64,000 nucleotides of DNA from Sphingomonas phyllosphaerae (GTDB lineage Bacteria > Pseudomonadota > Alphaproteobacteria > Sphingomonadales > Sphingomonadaceae), in contig NZ_JAPYKH010000005.1 in the NCBI RefSeq assembly GCF_029623345.1, forward strand, positions 62,001 through 126,000. Direction: 5' to 3'. The notes under the pieces were generated by a model, which worked only from the letters and a program-made list of their open reading frames with translations, ran no database searches and was not told where the DNA came from. The position numbers and the translations under genes were made by a program. This document shows positions 51,651 through 60,299 of this stretch, one piece after another. Numbering within the stretch: position 1 is the stretch's first letter; each line of letters opens with the position of its first letter.

Positions 51651-54533
51651 ATGAACCCAGCGCTAACCTCGGCGAGCGACCCGACTTTACTGTTCGCGCA
51701 TGGCGGCGAGATGGGCCAGCGGATCCTCGCGCACGACTGGTCGGGTTCGCCGCTCGGCCCGATCGCCGGCTGGCCCGGCGAGTTGCGCAACGCGTTGGCG
51801 CTGGCCCTGCCTGCGCGGGTCGAGATCGTGATGTTCTGGGGCCCTGACTATGTCGCGCTCTACAATGACGCGTACGCGCCGACGATCGGTGCCAAGCACC
51901 CGCACGCGCTGGGACAACCCGGCCGGGTGGCGTGGAGCGAGCTGTGGGACGATCTCGAGCCGCTGCTCGCGCACGTGCGCACCACCGGCGAAACCTTCGC
52001 GGCCAAGGACCGCCCGTTCTACATCGAGCGCGCCGGGCTGGGCGAGACGGTCTTTTTCGACGTGAGCTACTCGCCGGTGCCGCTGACCGACGGCAGCGTC
52101 GGCGGGGTGCTGTGCATCGTCTCCGAGACCACCGCGCGGGTGCGCGCCGCGCGCGCGATGGCGGAGGACCGCGAGCGGCTGCGCGAGATGTTCGACCAGG
52201 CGCCCGGCTTCATCGCGGTGCTGCGCCAGCCCGGCCATGTCGTCGAGCTGGCCAACGCGTCCTACCGCCGGCTGGTGGGCGGGCGCGATGTGGTCGGCCG
52301 CGCGCTCGCCGAGGCGGTGCCCGAGGTGGCGCAACAGGGGTTGCTCGAGAAATTGGACTCGGTGGTGGCGACGGGTGTGCCCTACCGCGGCAGCGACGTG
52401 GCGCTGCTGCTGCCGCGCAACGGCGGCGCGGCGGAGGAACGGCGGCTCGACTTCATCCTCCAGCCGATCACCGATACGAGCGGTGCCGTAACCGCTGTGT
52501 TCGTCGAGGGGATCGACGTCACCGGGCGTCATCGCGCCGAGCGCGCCCTTGCGCTGAGCCGCGACTCGCTCGAACTCGCCACCGAGGCGGGCGAGATCGG
52601 CACCTGGAACTATGACCTCGCGAGCGACCGTTTCACCTGCTCGCCGCGGACTTGGGGCATGTTCGGGATCAGCCCCGGCCCGCCGCAGGCGCTCGCCGAG
52701 TTTGGCGAGATGCTCCATCCCGAAGATCGGGCCCGCGCGCGCGCGGCTTTCCTCGCCGCGATCGATCCGGCGCGACGCGAGCGCTACGACATCGAGTATC
52801 GCACGCGCCCGGCCGCGAACGGCTCGTTCCGCTGGCTTGCGGTGCGCGGACGCGGGCTGTTCGAGGGGGAGCGCTGCGTGCGCGCGATCGGCACCGTGAT
52901 CGACGTGACCGCGCGCAAGCGCGAGGCCGACGCGCTGCGCGAGAGTGAGGCGCGCTTCCGCATGCTCGCCGACAGCCTGCCCGCTCTGGTGTGGCTGACC
53001 GACGCCGAGCTGAACCTCACCTTCGCCAGCGAGGGCTTTCGCGCGATCCTCGGTGTCGCGCCCGACGAGGTCGTCGCCGGCGGGTGGCTCTCGCTGCTGC
53101 CGAGCGAGCTGCGCGCCGCGGCGGCGCGGCGGCTGGTCGAGCGCCAGCGCGCGCGCGACCCGCTGAGCGGCGACTATCGCCTGCTCACCCGCGCGGGCGG
53201 CGAGCGCTGGGTCCATGCCGAGGCGCGCCCGCGCTTCCTCGGCGGCACCTTCCTCGGCTATGTCGGCTGCGCGATCGACGTCACCGAGGCACATCTCGCC
53301 GGCGAGCGGCTCGAGGCACGGGTGGAGGAGCGCACCGTCGAGCTCACTCGCCAGATCGCCGAGCGCGAGAAGGTGGAGGAGACGCTCCACCAGCTCCAGC
53401 GGCTCGAGGCGATCGGCCAGCTCACCTCGGGCGTGGCGCACGACTTCAACAACCTGCTCACCGTGGTGCTCGGCAACGTCGAGATGGTGTCGCGCGCTGC
53501 CGCGCGTGGGCCGCTGACGCCGCGCGCGCTCGAGCAGCTTGATCACATCCGCGTGGCCGCCGAGCGCGGCGCGACGCTGACCGCGCAACTGCTCGCTTTC
53601 TCGCGCCGCCAGCGACTCGAGGCCAAGGTGGTCGACCTCAACGCCGCGGTGACCGGGCTGGTGCCGCTGCTTGAGAGCACGCTGGGGCGCTCGATCGCGA
53701 TCGAGGCGGCGGTGTGCGACCAGCCCTGGCCCGCGATGGTCGACCCGACCCAGCTCGAGCTGATCCTGCTCAACCTCGCGATCAACGCGCGCGACGCCAT
53801 GCCGGGGGGTGGCACGCTGCGGGTGAGTACCGCCAACGTCACGCTCGGCGCGCCGGTGCGGCCGGAGGAGCCGTCCGCGGGCGATTACGTCCGGGTCGCG
53901 GTGAGCGACACCGGGACTGGCATGACGCCCGACGTGCTGGCACGCGCGTTCGAGCCCTTCTTCACTACCAAGGAGGTGGGCAAGGGCTCGGGGCTGGGGC
54001 TGGCGCAGGTGTTCGGCTTCGCCAAGCAATCGGGCGGCGGGGTGCGGATCGACACGCGGCCGGGCGAGGGCACGCGCGTCTCGGTCTACCTGCCGCGCGC
54101 CGCCGTGGCACCGAGCGAGGCGCCGGTAGGCGAGCCGCGCGACGGTGGCGGCTCGGTGGCAGGACGGCGCGTGCTGGTGCTCGACGACGAGGATCGCGTG
54201 CGCGAGATCACCGCCGACGCGCTGCGCGACGCCGGCTGCGGCGTGGTCGAGGCGGCGGACGGCGCCGCCGCGCTCGAAGCGCTCGACGCCGATCCCGCGA
54301 TTGAGGCGGTGGTGGCGGACGTCGCGATGCCGCTGATGACGGGGGTGGAGTTCGCGCGCCGCGCGCGCCAGCGCCGACCGACGCTGCCGGTGCTGTTCGT
54401 CACCGGCTATGCCGACGCCGAGGAACTCGCCGACGTGCCCGCGCCGCAGGTGATCCGCAAACCGCACACGCGCGCCCAGCTTGTCGAGCGCCTCGCCGCG
54501 CTGCTCGCGCCCGCGGAGCTGTCCCAAGGCTGA
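51651..54533 (+). CDS. Hybrid sensor histidine kinase with several PAS domains
   Basis: A 960-residue cytoplasmic-type hybrid kinase without clear membrane helices. Three to four PAS-like domains cover residues 1 to about 560, the first starting LAHDWSGSPLGPIAGWP; each later one is closed by PAC-like segments such as AIGTVIDVTARKREAD. The dimerisation domain has the phospho-accepting His near 596 (SGVAHDFNNLLTVVLGN). The ATPase domain (NLAINARDAMPGGG, DTGTGMTPDV, GKGSGLGLAQV) and a C-terminal receiver with Asp near 890 (VVADVAMPLM) follow. No response-regulator gene is adjacent, so it is an orphan. Possible signals are redox, light or a small ligand; PAS type alone does not decide. Confidence 0.92.
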   Translation: MNPALTSASDPTLLFAHGGEMGQRILAHDWSGSPLGPIAGWPGELRNALALALPARVEIVMFWGPDYVALYNDAYAPTIGAKHPHALGQPGRVAWSELWDDLEPLLAHVRTTGETFAAKDRPFYIERAGLGETVFFDVSYSPVPLTDGSVGGVLCIVSETTARVRAARAMAEDRERLREMFDQAPGFIAVLRQPGHVVELANASYRRLVGGRDVVGRALAEAVPEVAQQGLLEKLDSVVATGVPYRGSDVALLLPRNGGAAEERRLDFILQPITDTSGAVTAVFVEGIDVTGRHRAERALALSRDSLELATEAGEIGTWNYDLASDRFTCSPRTWGMFGISPGPPQALAEFGEMLHPEDRARARAAFLAAIDPARRERYDIEYRTRPAANGSFRWLAVRGRGLFEGERCVRAIGTVIDVTARKREADALRESEARFRMLADSLPALVWLTDAELNLTFASEGFRAILGVAPDEVVAGGWLSLLPSELRAAAARRLVERQRARDPLSGDYRLLTRAGGERWVHAEARPRFLGGTFLGYVGCAIDVTEAHLAGERLEARVEERTVELTRQIAEREKVEETLHQLQRLEAIGQLTSGVAHDFNNLLTVVLGNVEMVSRAAARGPLTPRALEQLDHIRVAAERGATLTAQLLAFSRRQRLEAKVVDLNAAVTGLVPLLESTLGRSIAIEAAVCDQPWPAMVDPTQLELILLNLAINARDAMPGGGTLRVSTANVTLGAPVRPEEPSAGDYVRVAVSDTGTGMTPDVLARAFEPFFTTKEVGKGSGLGLAQVFGFAKQSGGGVRIDTRPGEGTRVSVYLPRAAVAPSEAPVGEPRDGGGSVAGRRVLVLDDEDRVREITADALRDAGCGVVEAADGAAALEALDADPAIEAVVADVAMPLMTGVEFARRARQRRPTLPVLFVTGYADAEELADVPAPQVIRKPHTRAQLVERLAALLAPAELSQG

Positions 54534-54623
54534 CTGACCGGTTCAGCGATCATTCTATCATCCCGCGCTAGGCCGTGCGCATGATGGGGCCGGCTGGTGC
54601 GCCGGCGAGTGAGAGTACGGGTC

Positions 54624-55538
54624 ATGATCAAGGCGTTGGTAGTGGGACTGCTGGTGAGCGCCGGAGTGGTGCCGGCTGCGTCGGCGCAGCAGGGCACGTT
54701 GCGCGACGCGATGCGCGCGCGCATGCAGGCGCGGGTCGAGGCGCGCGGTGACGCGCCGCGCGGGCCTGGGCCGCAGGCGCAGGCGCCCCGCGCCGAGTGG
54801 AATCGGCCCGACCGACCCGAGCACGTCGACACTGGCGGCTTGGCGCGCCGCGAGCAAGGCGGCAGCGGCCGTGGCGGCGACCGTGCGGGCTGGGGCGCGC
54901 CGCCCGCGCCGGCGCCAATGCCGCGTCCCGACGCGCGCCCCGGTGGCTGGGGCAATGGCGCCGTTCCCGCCGAGGTCCGCGGCGACGTCGACCGCTCACG
55001 TGCCGAGTGGCGCAGCGGGCGCGACCGGTCGCCCGGATGGGACCGGCGCGACGACGCGCGTACGCGCGCCGACGGCGATTGGCGCAGCGCGCGCCGCGAC
55101 GGCGGCTGGGAGCAGCGCGGTCGAGACGACAGCGCCCGGCAGCGGCGCGATCGCGGCAACTACGCCTGGGGCAATGGCTACAACCGCGGCTATAACGGAG
55201 GCTGGGGCGGCCGTGACGACCGCGCGCGCTGGGACCGCGACTGGCGCCGCGACCAGCGTTTCGACTGGAGCGGCTACCGCAGCAGCAATCGCTCCGCCTA
55301 TCGCCTGCCGCGCTATTACGCGCCCTATGGCTGGGGCGGCGGCTATACCCGCTTCGGCATCGGCGTGCGGATCGCGCCGACCTTGTTCGCACGCAGCTAT
55401 TGGATCGACGATCCCTCTGCGTATCGCCTGCCCGACGCCTATGGGGCATACCGCTGGGTGCGCTATTACGACGACGCGCTGCTGGTCGACCTCGACAGCG
55501 GCCAGGTGGTGGACGTGATCTACGACATCTTCTGGTGA
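54624..55538 (+). CDS. Secreted RcnB-like protein with Arg/Gly-rich middle
   Basis: A 304-residue envelope protein. Residues 1-21 form a signal peptide (MIKALVVGLLVSAGVVPAAS). About residues 25-220 are low-complexity, rich in Arg, Asp, Gly and Trp. The C-terminus carries an RcnB-type domain (YRLPRYYAPYGWGG, then AYRWVRYYDDALLVDLDSGQVVDVIYDIFW in part). RcnB in E. coli affects nickel/cobalt efflux, but the many sphingomonad relatives have no known metal link. ATG 54624 starts the signal. The composition is echoed by the small protein at 41285-41602. Confidence 0.82.
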   Translation: MIKALVVGLLVSAGVVPAASAQQGTLRDAMRARMQARVEARGDAPRGPGPQAQAPRAEWNRPDRPEHVDTGGLARREQGGSGRGGDRAGWGAPPAPAPMPRPDARPGGWGNGAVPAEVRGDVDRSRAEWRSGRDRSPGWDRRDDARTRADGDWRSARRDGGWEQRGRDDSARQRRDRGNYAWGNGYNRGYNGGWGGRDDRARWDRDWRRDQRFDWSGYRSSNRSAYRLPRYYAPYGWGGGYTRFGIGVRIAPTLFARSYWIDDPSAYRLPDAYGAYRWVRYYDDALLVDLDSGQVVDVIYDIFW

Positions 55539-55595
55539 GCCGGACGCGGCGCGCAGCGGGTTGCGCGCCGCGTCGAGCCGCGCGATGGACCCGCC

Positions 55596-56348
55596 ATGGC
55601 CCTGACGACCCTTCCCCCGGGCGGCCCCTCCGCCGCGCGCGCCGCCATCGGCGCGGCGGTGGCGGCGAAGCTCGACGCCGATCCCAGGATGCAGCGTCTG
55701 CCGAGCGAGCAGGTCGCGGCATGGCGCTGCCTCGACTTCCTCGACCGGGCATGGTGTGACTGGCTCATCCAGGTCATCGATTCGAACCGCCGCCCGTCGT
55801 CGCTGCTAAGCGACCGCGGCGACCCGAACAACCGCACCAGCGAGAGCTGCGACATGGATCGTTTCGCCGACGGCATCCGACAGGTCGACGAGTCGATCGC
55901 CGCGTTGCTCGGCATCGCGCCCGAGTTCGGCGAGACGATGCAGGGACAGCGTTATGCGCCCGGCCAGCTGTTCCGCACGCACCACGACTATTTCCACGAG
56001 GGCGAGAGCTACTGGCCGCGGATGCGTGAGAATGGCGGGCAGCGCACCTTCACCGCGATGATCTACCTCAACGAGGTGGAGGAGGGTGGCGCGACCTGGT
56101 TCCCGCAGGGTGGACTGCGTGTGTCGCCGCGGCGCGGGATGTTGCTCGCCTGGGACAATATGAACCCGGACGGCAGCCCCAACACTGCCACGCTGCACGA
56201 GGGCATGGCGGTGGTGGAGGGCACCAAATATGTCGTCACCAAGTGGTTTCGCGAGGAGCCCTGGGGACGGGCCGCGCGCGCAGCGGCGGAAGCTGCCGCG
56301 GCCGCCGCGGCAGCGTCGACGGGCACGCCCGCCTCTGCTAAGCGGTGA
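55596..56348 (+). CDS. 2OG-Fe(II) oxygenase, prolyl-4-hydroxylase type
   Basis: A 250-residue dioxygenase with the Fe(II) triad His129-x-Asp131 (THHDYF) and His201 (TLHEGM), and the 2-oxoglutarate-binding Lys211 (EGTKYVVTKWF). The core ends at about residue 222, followed by an Ala-rich tail. Bacterial relatives hydroxylate prolines or other residues in proteins such as EF-Tu; the substrate is not known here. It is one base upstream of ctaA and probably cotranscribed. Confidence 0.9.
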   Translation: MALTTLPPGGPSAARAAIGAAVAAKLDADPRMQRLPSEQVAAWRCLDFLDRAWCDWLIQVIDSNRRPSSLLSDRGDPNNRTSESCDMDRFADGIRQVDESIAALLGIAPEFGETMQGQRYAPGQLFRTHHDYFHEGESYWPRMRENGGQRTFTAMIYLNEVEEGGATWFPQGGLRVSPRRGMLLAWDNMNPDGSPNTATLHEGMAVVEGTKYVVTKWFREEPWGRAARAAAEAAAAAAAASTGTPASAKR

Positions 56349-56349
56349 C

Positions 56350-57390
56350 ATGCTCCAGGCCAGCCCCGGTTTCTCGCTCAGCACCCGTCCGCGCGCGATC
56401 GCGCGCTGGCTCTACTGCGTCGCCGCGCTGATCGTCGCGATGGTGGTCGTCGGGGGTGTCACCCGGCTGACCGAGTCGGGGCTGTCGATCACCGAGTGGA
56501 AACCGATCTCGGGCGCGATCCCGCCGCTCACCACCGCGCAGTGGCAGGCCGAGTTCGCCAATTATCAGCGCATTCCCGAATATCAGCAGCTCAACCGCGG
56601 CATGACGCTGGACGGCTTCAAGGCGATCTTCTTCTGGGAATATGCGCACCGGCTGCTGGGGCGCGTGATCGGGCTTGCCTTTGCGCTGCCCCTGATCTGG
56701 TTCGCGGTGAAGCGCCAGGTGCCGCGCGGCTATGGCTGGCGGCTCGGCGCGCTGCTCGCGCTCGGCGGGCTGCAGGGCGCGATCGGCTGGTGGATGGTCG
56801 CATCGGGGCTGTCGGTGCGCACCGACGTCAGCCATGTGCGGCTCGCGGTACATCTCGGCACCGCTTTGTTCATCCTCGCGGGGATCGTATGGACCGCGCG
56901 CGACCTCGTCGCGCTCGCCGACAACCCGCTGGCGCGCCCGGCGCCGCTGCGCGCGCTGCCCGCGCTGGCGCTCGCCCTGCTGGCGGTGCAGATCGTGTTC
57001 GGCGCGTTCACCGCGGGGCTCGACGCCGGCTACGCCTTTGCGAGCTGGCCGCTGATGGGCGACGCGCTGTTCCCCGCGGGTGCGCCGATGGTCACGCCAG
57101 CGTGGCGCAACGCGGTCGACAATCCGATCGTGGTGCAGTTCATCCATCGATGGTTCGCCTTCGTCGCGGCGGCGGGACTGCTGCTGCTGGCGCATCGCGC
57201 ACGGCAGTCGCGCGCGCACCGCGCTGCGGCGGCGGTGGCGCTGCTGGTGGCGACGCAGATCGCGCTCGGCATCGCCACGCTGCTCAGCGGCGTGGACCTG
57301 CCGATCGCGGTGGCGCATCAAGCCAATGCCGCACTGCTGCTGATCAGCGCGGTAATGGCGGCCCATGCCGTGAGCCGCAATCGCGCCTAA
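56350..57390 (+). CDS. ctaA: Heme A synthase (COX15/CtaA)
   Basis: A 346-residue inner-membrane enzyme oxidising heme O to heme A for cytochrome c oxidase. It has eight predicted helices in two four-helix halves with conserved His residues (EYAHRLLGR in the first half, FIHRWFAFV and VAHQANA in the second). VVVGGVTRLTESGLSITEWKP at the N-terminus is the alphaproteobacterial/mitochondrial COX15 signature. ATG 56350 was chosen: it begins one base after the preceding stop. An upstream start would overlap that gene by over 100 bases. Confidence 0.95.
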   Translation: MLQASPGFSLSTRPRAIARWLYCVAALIVAMVVVGGVTRLTESGLSITEWKPISGAIPPLTTAQWQAEFANYQRIPEYQQLNRGMTLDGFKAIFFWEYAHRLLGRVIGLAFALPLIWFAVKRQVPRGYGWRLGALLALGGLQGAIGWWMVASGLSVRTDVSHVRLAVHLGTALFILAGIVWTARDLVALADNPLARPAPLRALPALALALLAVQIVFGAFTAGLDAGYAFASWPLMGDALFPAGAPMVTPAWRNAVDNPIVVQFIHRWFAFVAAAGLLLLAHRARQSRAHRAAAAVALLVATQIALGIATLLSGVDLPIAVAHQANAALLLISAVMAAHAVSRNRA

Positions 57391-57397
57391 TCGGGTA

Positions 57398-57415
57398 CGG
57401 GTATCGATATACCCG
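57398..57415. terminator. Short hairpin between ctaA and rplM
   Basis: CGGGTAT (57398-57404) pairs exactly with ATACCCG (57409-57415) around CGAT, eight bases after the ctaA stop. No T-run follows. It may be a weak terminator or a site upstream of the rplM promoter, whose -35-like TTGACT is near 57436. Confidence 0.4.
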
Positions 57416-57538
57416 TCGACAAAGGCCCGGAAACCTTGACTTCGCGAGGCTGTGGCGGCAATGGCCGTCCATCGACGCGCAGGCCCGGCGGGGCGGCGCG
57501 TCTTTTCTATTCGAACGCGAACAGAGGTCACAGGCACC

Positions 57539-58018
57539 ATGAAGGCGCTGATGAAGACCACCAAGGCGGCCAAGCCGCACGAGGTGGAGAAGAAGTGGCA
57601 CATCGTCGATGCCGAGGGCCTGGTGGTCGGTCGTGCCGCGGTGGTGATCGCCAACGTGCTGCGCGGCAAGCACAAGACCAGCTTCACCCCGCACGTGGAC
57701 TGCGGTGACAATGTCATCGTGATCAACGCCGACAAGGTGCGCTTCACCGGCAACAAGCTGGGCGACAAGGTCTATTACAAGCACACCGGCTACGCCGGCG
57801 GCATCAAGGGCGTCACCGCGGCCAAGGTGCTCGAGGGGCGCTTTCCCGAGCGCGTGCTCGAGAAGGCCGTCGAGCGGATGATCCCGCGCGGCCCGCTGGG
57901 CCGCCAGCAGATGCGCAACCTGCGCATCTACAAGGGCACCGAGCACCCGCACGAGGCGCAGAGCCCCGCGGTGCTCGACATCGCCGGCATGAACCGCAAG
58001 AACAAGGTGGGCGCATAA
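57539..58018 (+). CDS. rplM: 50S ribosomal protein L13
   Basis: A 159-residue ribosomal protein. [17 protein letters not shown] at the N-terminus, [23 protein letters not shown] in the centre and [21 protein letters not shown] are diagnostic. ATG 57539 follows an AGAGG site. Its stop overlaps the start of rpsI as TAATG, the usual L13-S9 pair. Confidence 0.98.
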   Translation: MKALMKTTKAAKPHEVEKKWHIVDAEGLVVGRAAVVIANVLRGKHKTSFTPHVDCGDNVIVINADKVRFTGNKLGDKVYYKHTGYAGGIKGVTAAKVLEGRFPERVLEKAVERMIPRGPLGRQQMRNLRIYKGTEHPHEAQSPAVLDIAGMNRKNKVGA

Positions 58019-58566
58019 TGTCCGACAACCGCCAGTCCCTTTCCGACCTCGGCGCCGCGCTCCAGGAGCAGCGCGAGACCCAGCAGGACGGCGCCGACGC
58101 GTCGGCCGAGGCCTATCTCGCCGGCAGCATCGAGCCGCCGGTCCAGCGCGCCCCGCTGCGCGCGCAGGAGATCGACAAGCAGGGCCGTGCCTATGCGACC
58201 GGTCGCCGCAAGGACGCGGTCGCGCGCGTGTGGCTCAAGCCGGGCTCGGGCAAGATCACGATCAACGGTCGTGACCAGGAGATCTATTTCGCGCGGCCGA
58301 CGCTGCGTCTCGTCATCAACCAGGTGTTCGGGATCACCGAGCGCGAGGGTCAGTATGACGTGGTCTGCACCGTCAAGGGTGGCGGGCTCTCGGGCCAGGC
58401 CGGCGCGGTGAAGCATGGCATCAGCCAGGCGATCACCAAGTACGAGCCGGTGCTGCGCGCGCCGGTGAAGGCGGCGGGCTTCCTCACCCGCGACAGCCGC
58501 GTCGTCGAGCGCAAGAAGTACGGCCGCGCCAAGGCGCGTCGCAGCTTCCAGTTCTCGAAGCGCTAA
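58018..58566 (+). CDS. rpsI: 30S ribosomal protein S9
   Basis: A 182-residue S9 with the normal core from about residue 55 ([38 protein letters not shown]) and the C-terminal [11 protein letters not shown] that reaches the P site. The first 50 residues are an acidic, Gln/Ala-rich extension, as in many alphaproteobacteria. It is coupled to rplM by TAATG and followed by a terminator at 58684-58712. Confidence 0.98.
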   Translation: MSDNRQSLSDLGAALQEQRETQQDGADASAEAYLAGSIEPPVQRAPLRAQEIDKQGRAYATGRRKDAVARVWLKPGSGKITINGRDQEIYFARPTLRLVINQVFGITEREGQYDVVCTVKGGGLSGQAGAVKHGISQAITKYEPVLRAPVKAAGFLTRDSRVVERKKYGRAKARRSFQFSKR

Positions 58567-58587
58567 GCGGGGGCGTGGGTTGGTGCT

Positions 58588-58658
58588 CCTGCGCATGCAG
58601 GGGCGCAACGCCACAAGCACCAGCCTTCGTTGCCCTGGGTTCCTGCGGTCGCAGGAAC
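58588..58658. repeat. Two REP-like hairpins (CCTGC...GCAGG family)
   Basis: CCTGC-GCAT-GCAGG (58588-58601) and a perfect 9-bp inverted repeat GTTCCTGCG-GT-CGCAGGAAC (58639-58658), with the flanks CCCTGG and ACGGAG. As I recall, this form is scattered through sphingomonad intergenic regions. It lies between rpsI and its terminator. Confidence 0.65.
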
Positions 58659-58683
58659 ACGGAGCGACAAAGACAATCCAGGC

Positions 58684-58712
58684 AGGGCGGTCCGGCGACG
58701 GGCCGCCCTTTC
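58684..58712 (+). terminator. Terminator of the rplM-rpsI transcript
   Basis: AGGGCGG (58684-58690) pairs with CCGCCCT (58703-58709), with a further CCGGCG/CGG interaction inside, followed by TTTCC. It is 118 bases after the rpsI stop. Confidence 0.65.
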
Positions 58713-58854
58713 CGCATCTGGCGGATGTCACTTCGGTAACAGCGGCGTGACAGCGCGCGTCACCGATCCGTCGTCAAGCTGACACGCAACAAGTGGAGAG
58801 AGGTCGGACATCACCGTCGCCCGATTTCGGGTTCAACGAAGGTAACGCGCTGAC

Positions 58855-59508
58855 ATGACAGCAGTGATGACGACGGCCGGGGTCGCCCAGGCCTATGATC
58901 GCTGGGCTCCGATCTACGACCTCGTGTTCGGGCCCGTCTTCCGCCAGGGCCGCGCCAGCGCGATCCGCGCCGCGGACCGGATCGGCGGCCGCATCCTCGA
59001 AGTGGGGGTCGGCACCGGCATCTCGCTGCCGGGCTATGCGCGCACCAGCCGGGTGACCGGCATCGATATCTCCGAGGATATGCTCGACAAGGCCCGCGCG
59101 CGCGTCCGGCGGCAGAACCTCCACAACGTCGACGCGATCCGCGTCGGTGATGCCGAGGCGCTCGACTTCGCCGACGAAAGCTTCGACGTCGTCGTCGCGC
59201 AATATGTCGTCAGCGCCGTGGCTAACCCGAACCGCGCGCTCGATGAATTCGCGCGGGTCTGCCGGTCGGGCGGCGAGATCATCATCACCACGCGGGTCGG
59301 TGCCGAGAAGGGCATGCGCGGGACGATCGAGAAGACGCTGATGCCGGTGACCAGCCGGCTCGGCTTCCGCACCGACTTCCCGTTCGCGCTCTACGAGGAT
59401 TGGATCGCGGGACGCGACGATGTCACGCTGACCGAACGCCGCGCGATCCCGCCGCTCGGCCATTTCTCGCTGGTGCGCATCGCCAAGCTCGACCGGGAGG
59501 AGCAGTGA
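58855..59508 (+). CDS. PmtA-like phospholipid N-methyltransferase
   Basis: A 217-residue SAM-dependent methyltransferase. The SAM loop is LEVGVGTGISLPGY (GVGTG at 51-55); the acidic loop is VTGIDISEDML, and VGDAEALDF and VVAQYVVSAV follow. AYDRWAPIYDLVFG at the N-terminus and the overall pattern match Rhodobacter-type PmtA, which methylates phosphatidylethanolamine stepwise toward phosphatidylcholine. Whether it adds one, two or three methyl groups is not predictable. Its stop overlaps the next start as TGATG. A phosphatidylserine decarboxylase gene lies 2.5 kb away in the same group. Confidence 0.85.
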   Translation: MTAVMTTAGVAQAYDRWAPIYDLVFGPVFRQGRASAIRAADRIGGRILEVGVGTGISLPGYARTSRVTGIDISEDMLDKARARVRRQNLHNVDAIRVGDAEALDFADESFDVVVAQYVVSAVANPNRALDEFARVCRSGGEIIITTRVGAEKGMRGTIEKTLMPVTSRLGFRTDFPFALYEDWIAGRDDVTLTERRAIPPLGHFSLVRIAKLDREEQ

Positions 59509-60152
59509 TGCCGACGATCCGCAAGCTCCGCTTCGAGGACGAGCAGGGCAATCCCGGCTTCCGCGCGCAGCTCAAGGAGCAGCGCTGGGACGACCATCGC
59601 TTCTACCACCACAATCTGGTCAACCAGAGCCTGCACTTCGTCAGCGCCTGCACCTTCCTGGTGGCCTATGCTTTGCTGTTCGTTGACGCCGCGCTCGCGA
59701 GCCTGCTCGCCTGGGGTGTGGCGATGACGAGCCGCCAAGCCGGGCATTTCTTCTTCGAGCCCAAGGACTATGACCACGAGAACGGGGTCAGCCACGAATA
59801 TAAGGAAGAGGTCAAGGTCGGCTACAATCTCACGCGCAAATATGTGCTGATGGGGTTGTGGCTGGCGATCCCGGCGGTCCTCGTGGTCGAGCCGACGTTG
59901 TTCGGGCTGCTCGAGCGTCCCGAGGGGCTGCTCGACTGCCTCCGCCATGTCGGCTTCGGCTGGCTGTGCTTCGGCGTGGCGGCGATCTTTTTCCGCGTGA
60001 CTCAGTTGTGGATCGAGCGCGACTTGGAGACGGGGATCGTCTGGGCGACCAAGATCGTCACCGATCCGTTCAGCGACTTCCGCCTCTATCGCACCGCGCC
60101 TGCGCGGCTGCTCAAGGGCGAGCGTAGCGAGGATCATCACGCGGCGGCGTGA
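59508..60152 (+). CDS. Mpo1/DUF962-like integral membrane protein
   Basis: A 214-residue protein with several hydrophobic segments and a conserved-looking His array: RFYHHNLVNQSLH (residues 31-43) before the first helix and RQAGHFFFEP (76-85) after the second. These resemble the FYHHNPxN...H and QFxGHxxFE motifs of yeast Mpo1 (DUF962), an Fe(II) dioxygenase that shortens 2-hydroxy fatty acids released from phytosphingosine. The similarity is by motif only. ATG 59508 overlaps the methyltransferase stop as TGATG, so the two are co-translated. Sphingomonad sphingolipids contain 2-hydroxymyristate, which would suit such an activity. Confidence 0.6.
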   Translation: MPTIRKLRFEDEQGNPGFRAQLKEQRWDDHRFYHHNLVNQSLHFVSACTFLVAYALLFVDAALASLLAWGVAMTSRQAGHFFFEPKDYDHENGVSHEYKEEVKVGYNLTRKYVLMGLWLAIPAVLVVEPTLFGLLERPEGLLDCLRHVGFGWLCFGVAAIFFRVTQLWIERDLETGIVWATKIVTDPFSDFRLYRTAPARLLKGERSEDHHAAA

Positions 60153-60299
60153 GGCCGCGATCGTGCCGACTGTCTCCGCTTCAGCGCTGTTTCCCGGCGC
60201 ACGTCGGGGGCCAATCGGGAGACGCCGGTGAGACCCACCATGTCCTTCCCAGCTGGGCCCCGGCTTTCGCCAGGGAACGACGACCGGAGGGGCTGAGTC

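Noticed and set aside
51687..54527. A 946-codon open frame opposite the histidine kinase gene
   Set aside because: It is an Arg/His/Gly-rich shadow of high-GC coding sequence; the kinase strand has all catalytic motifs, the opposite strand none.
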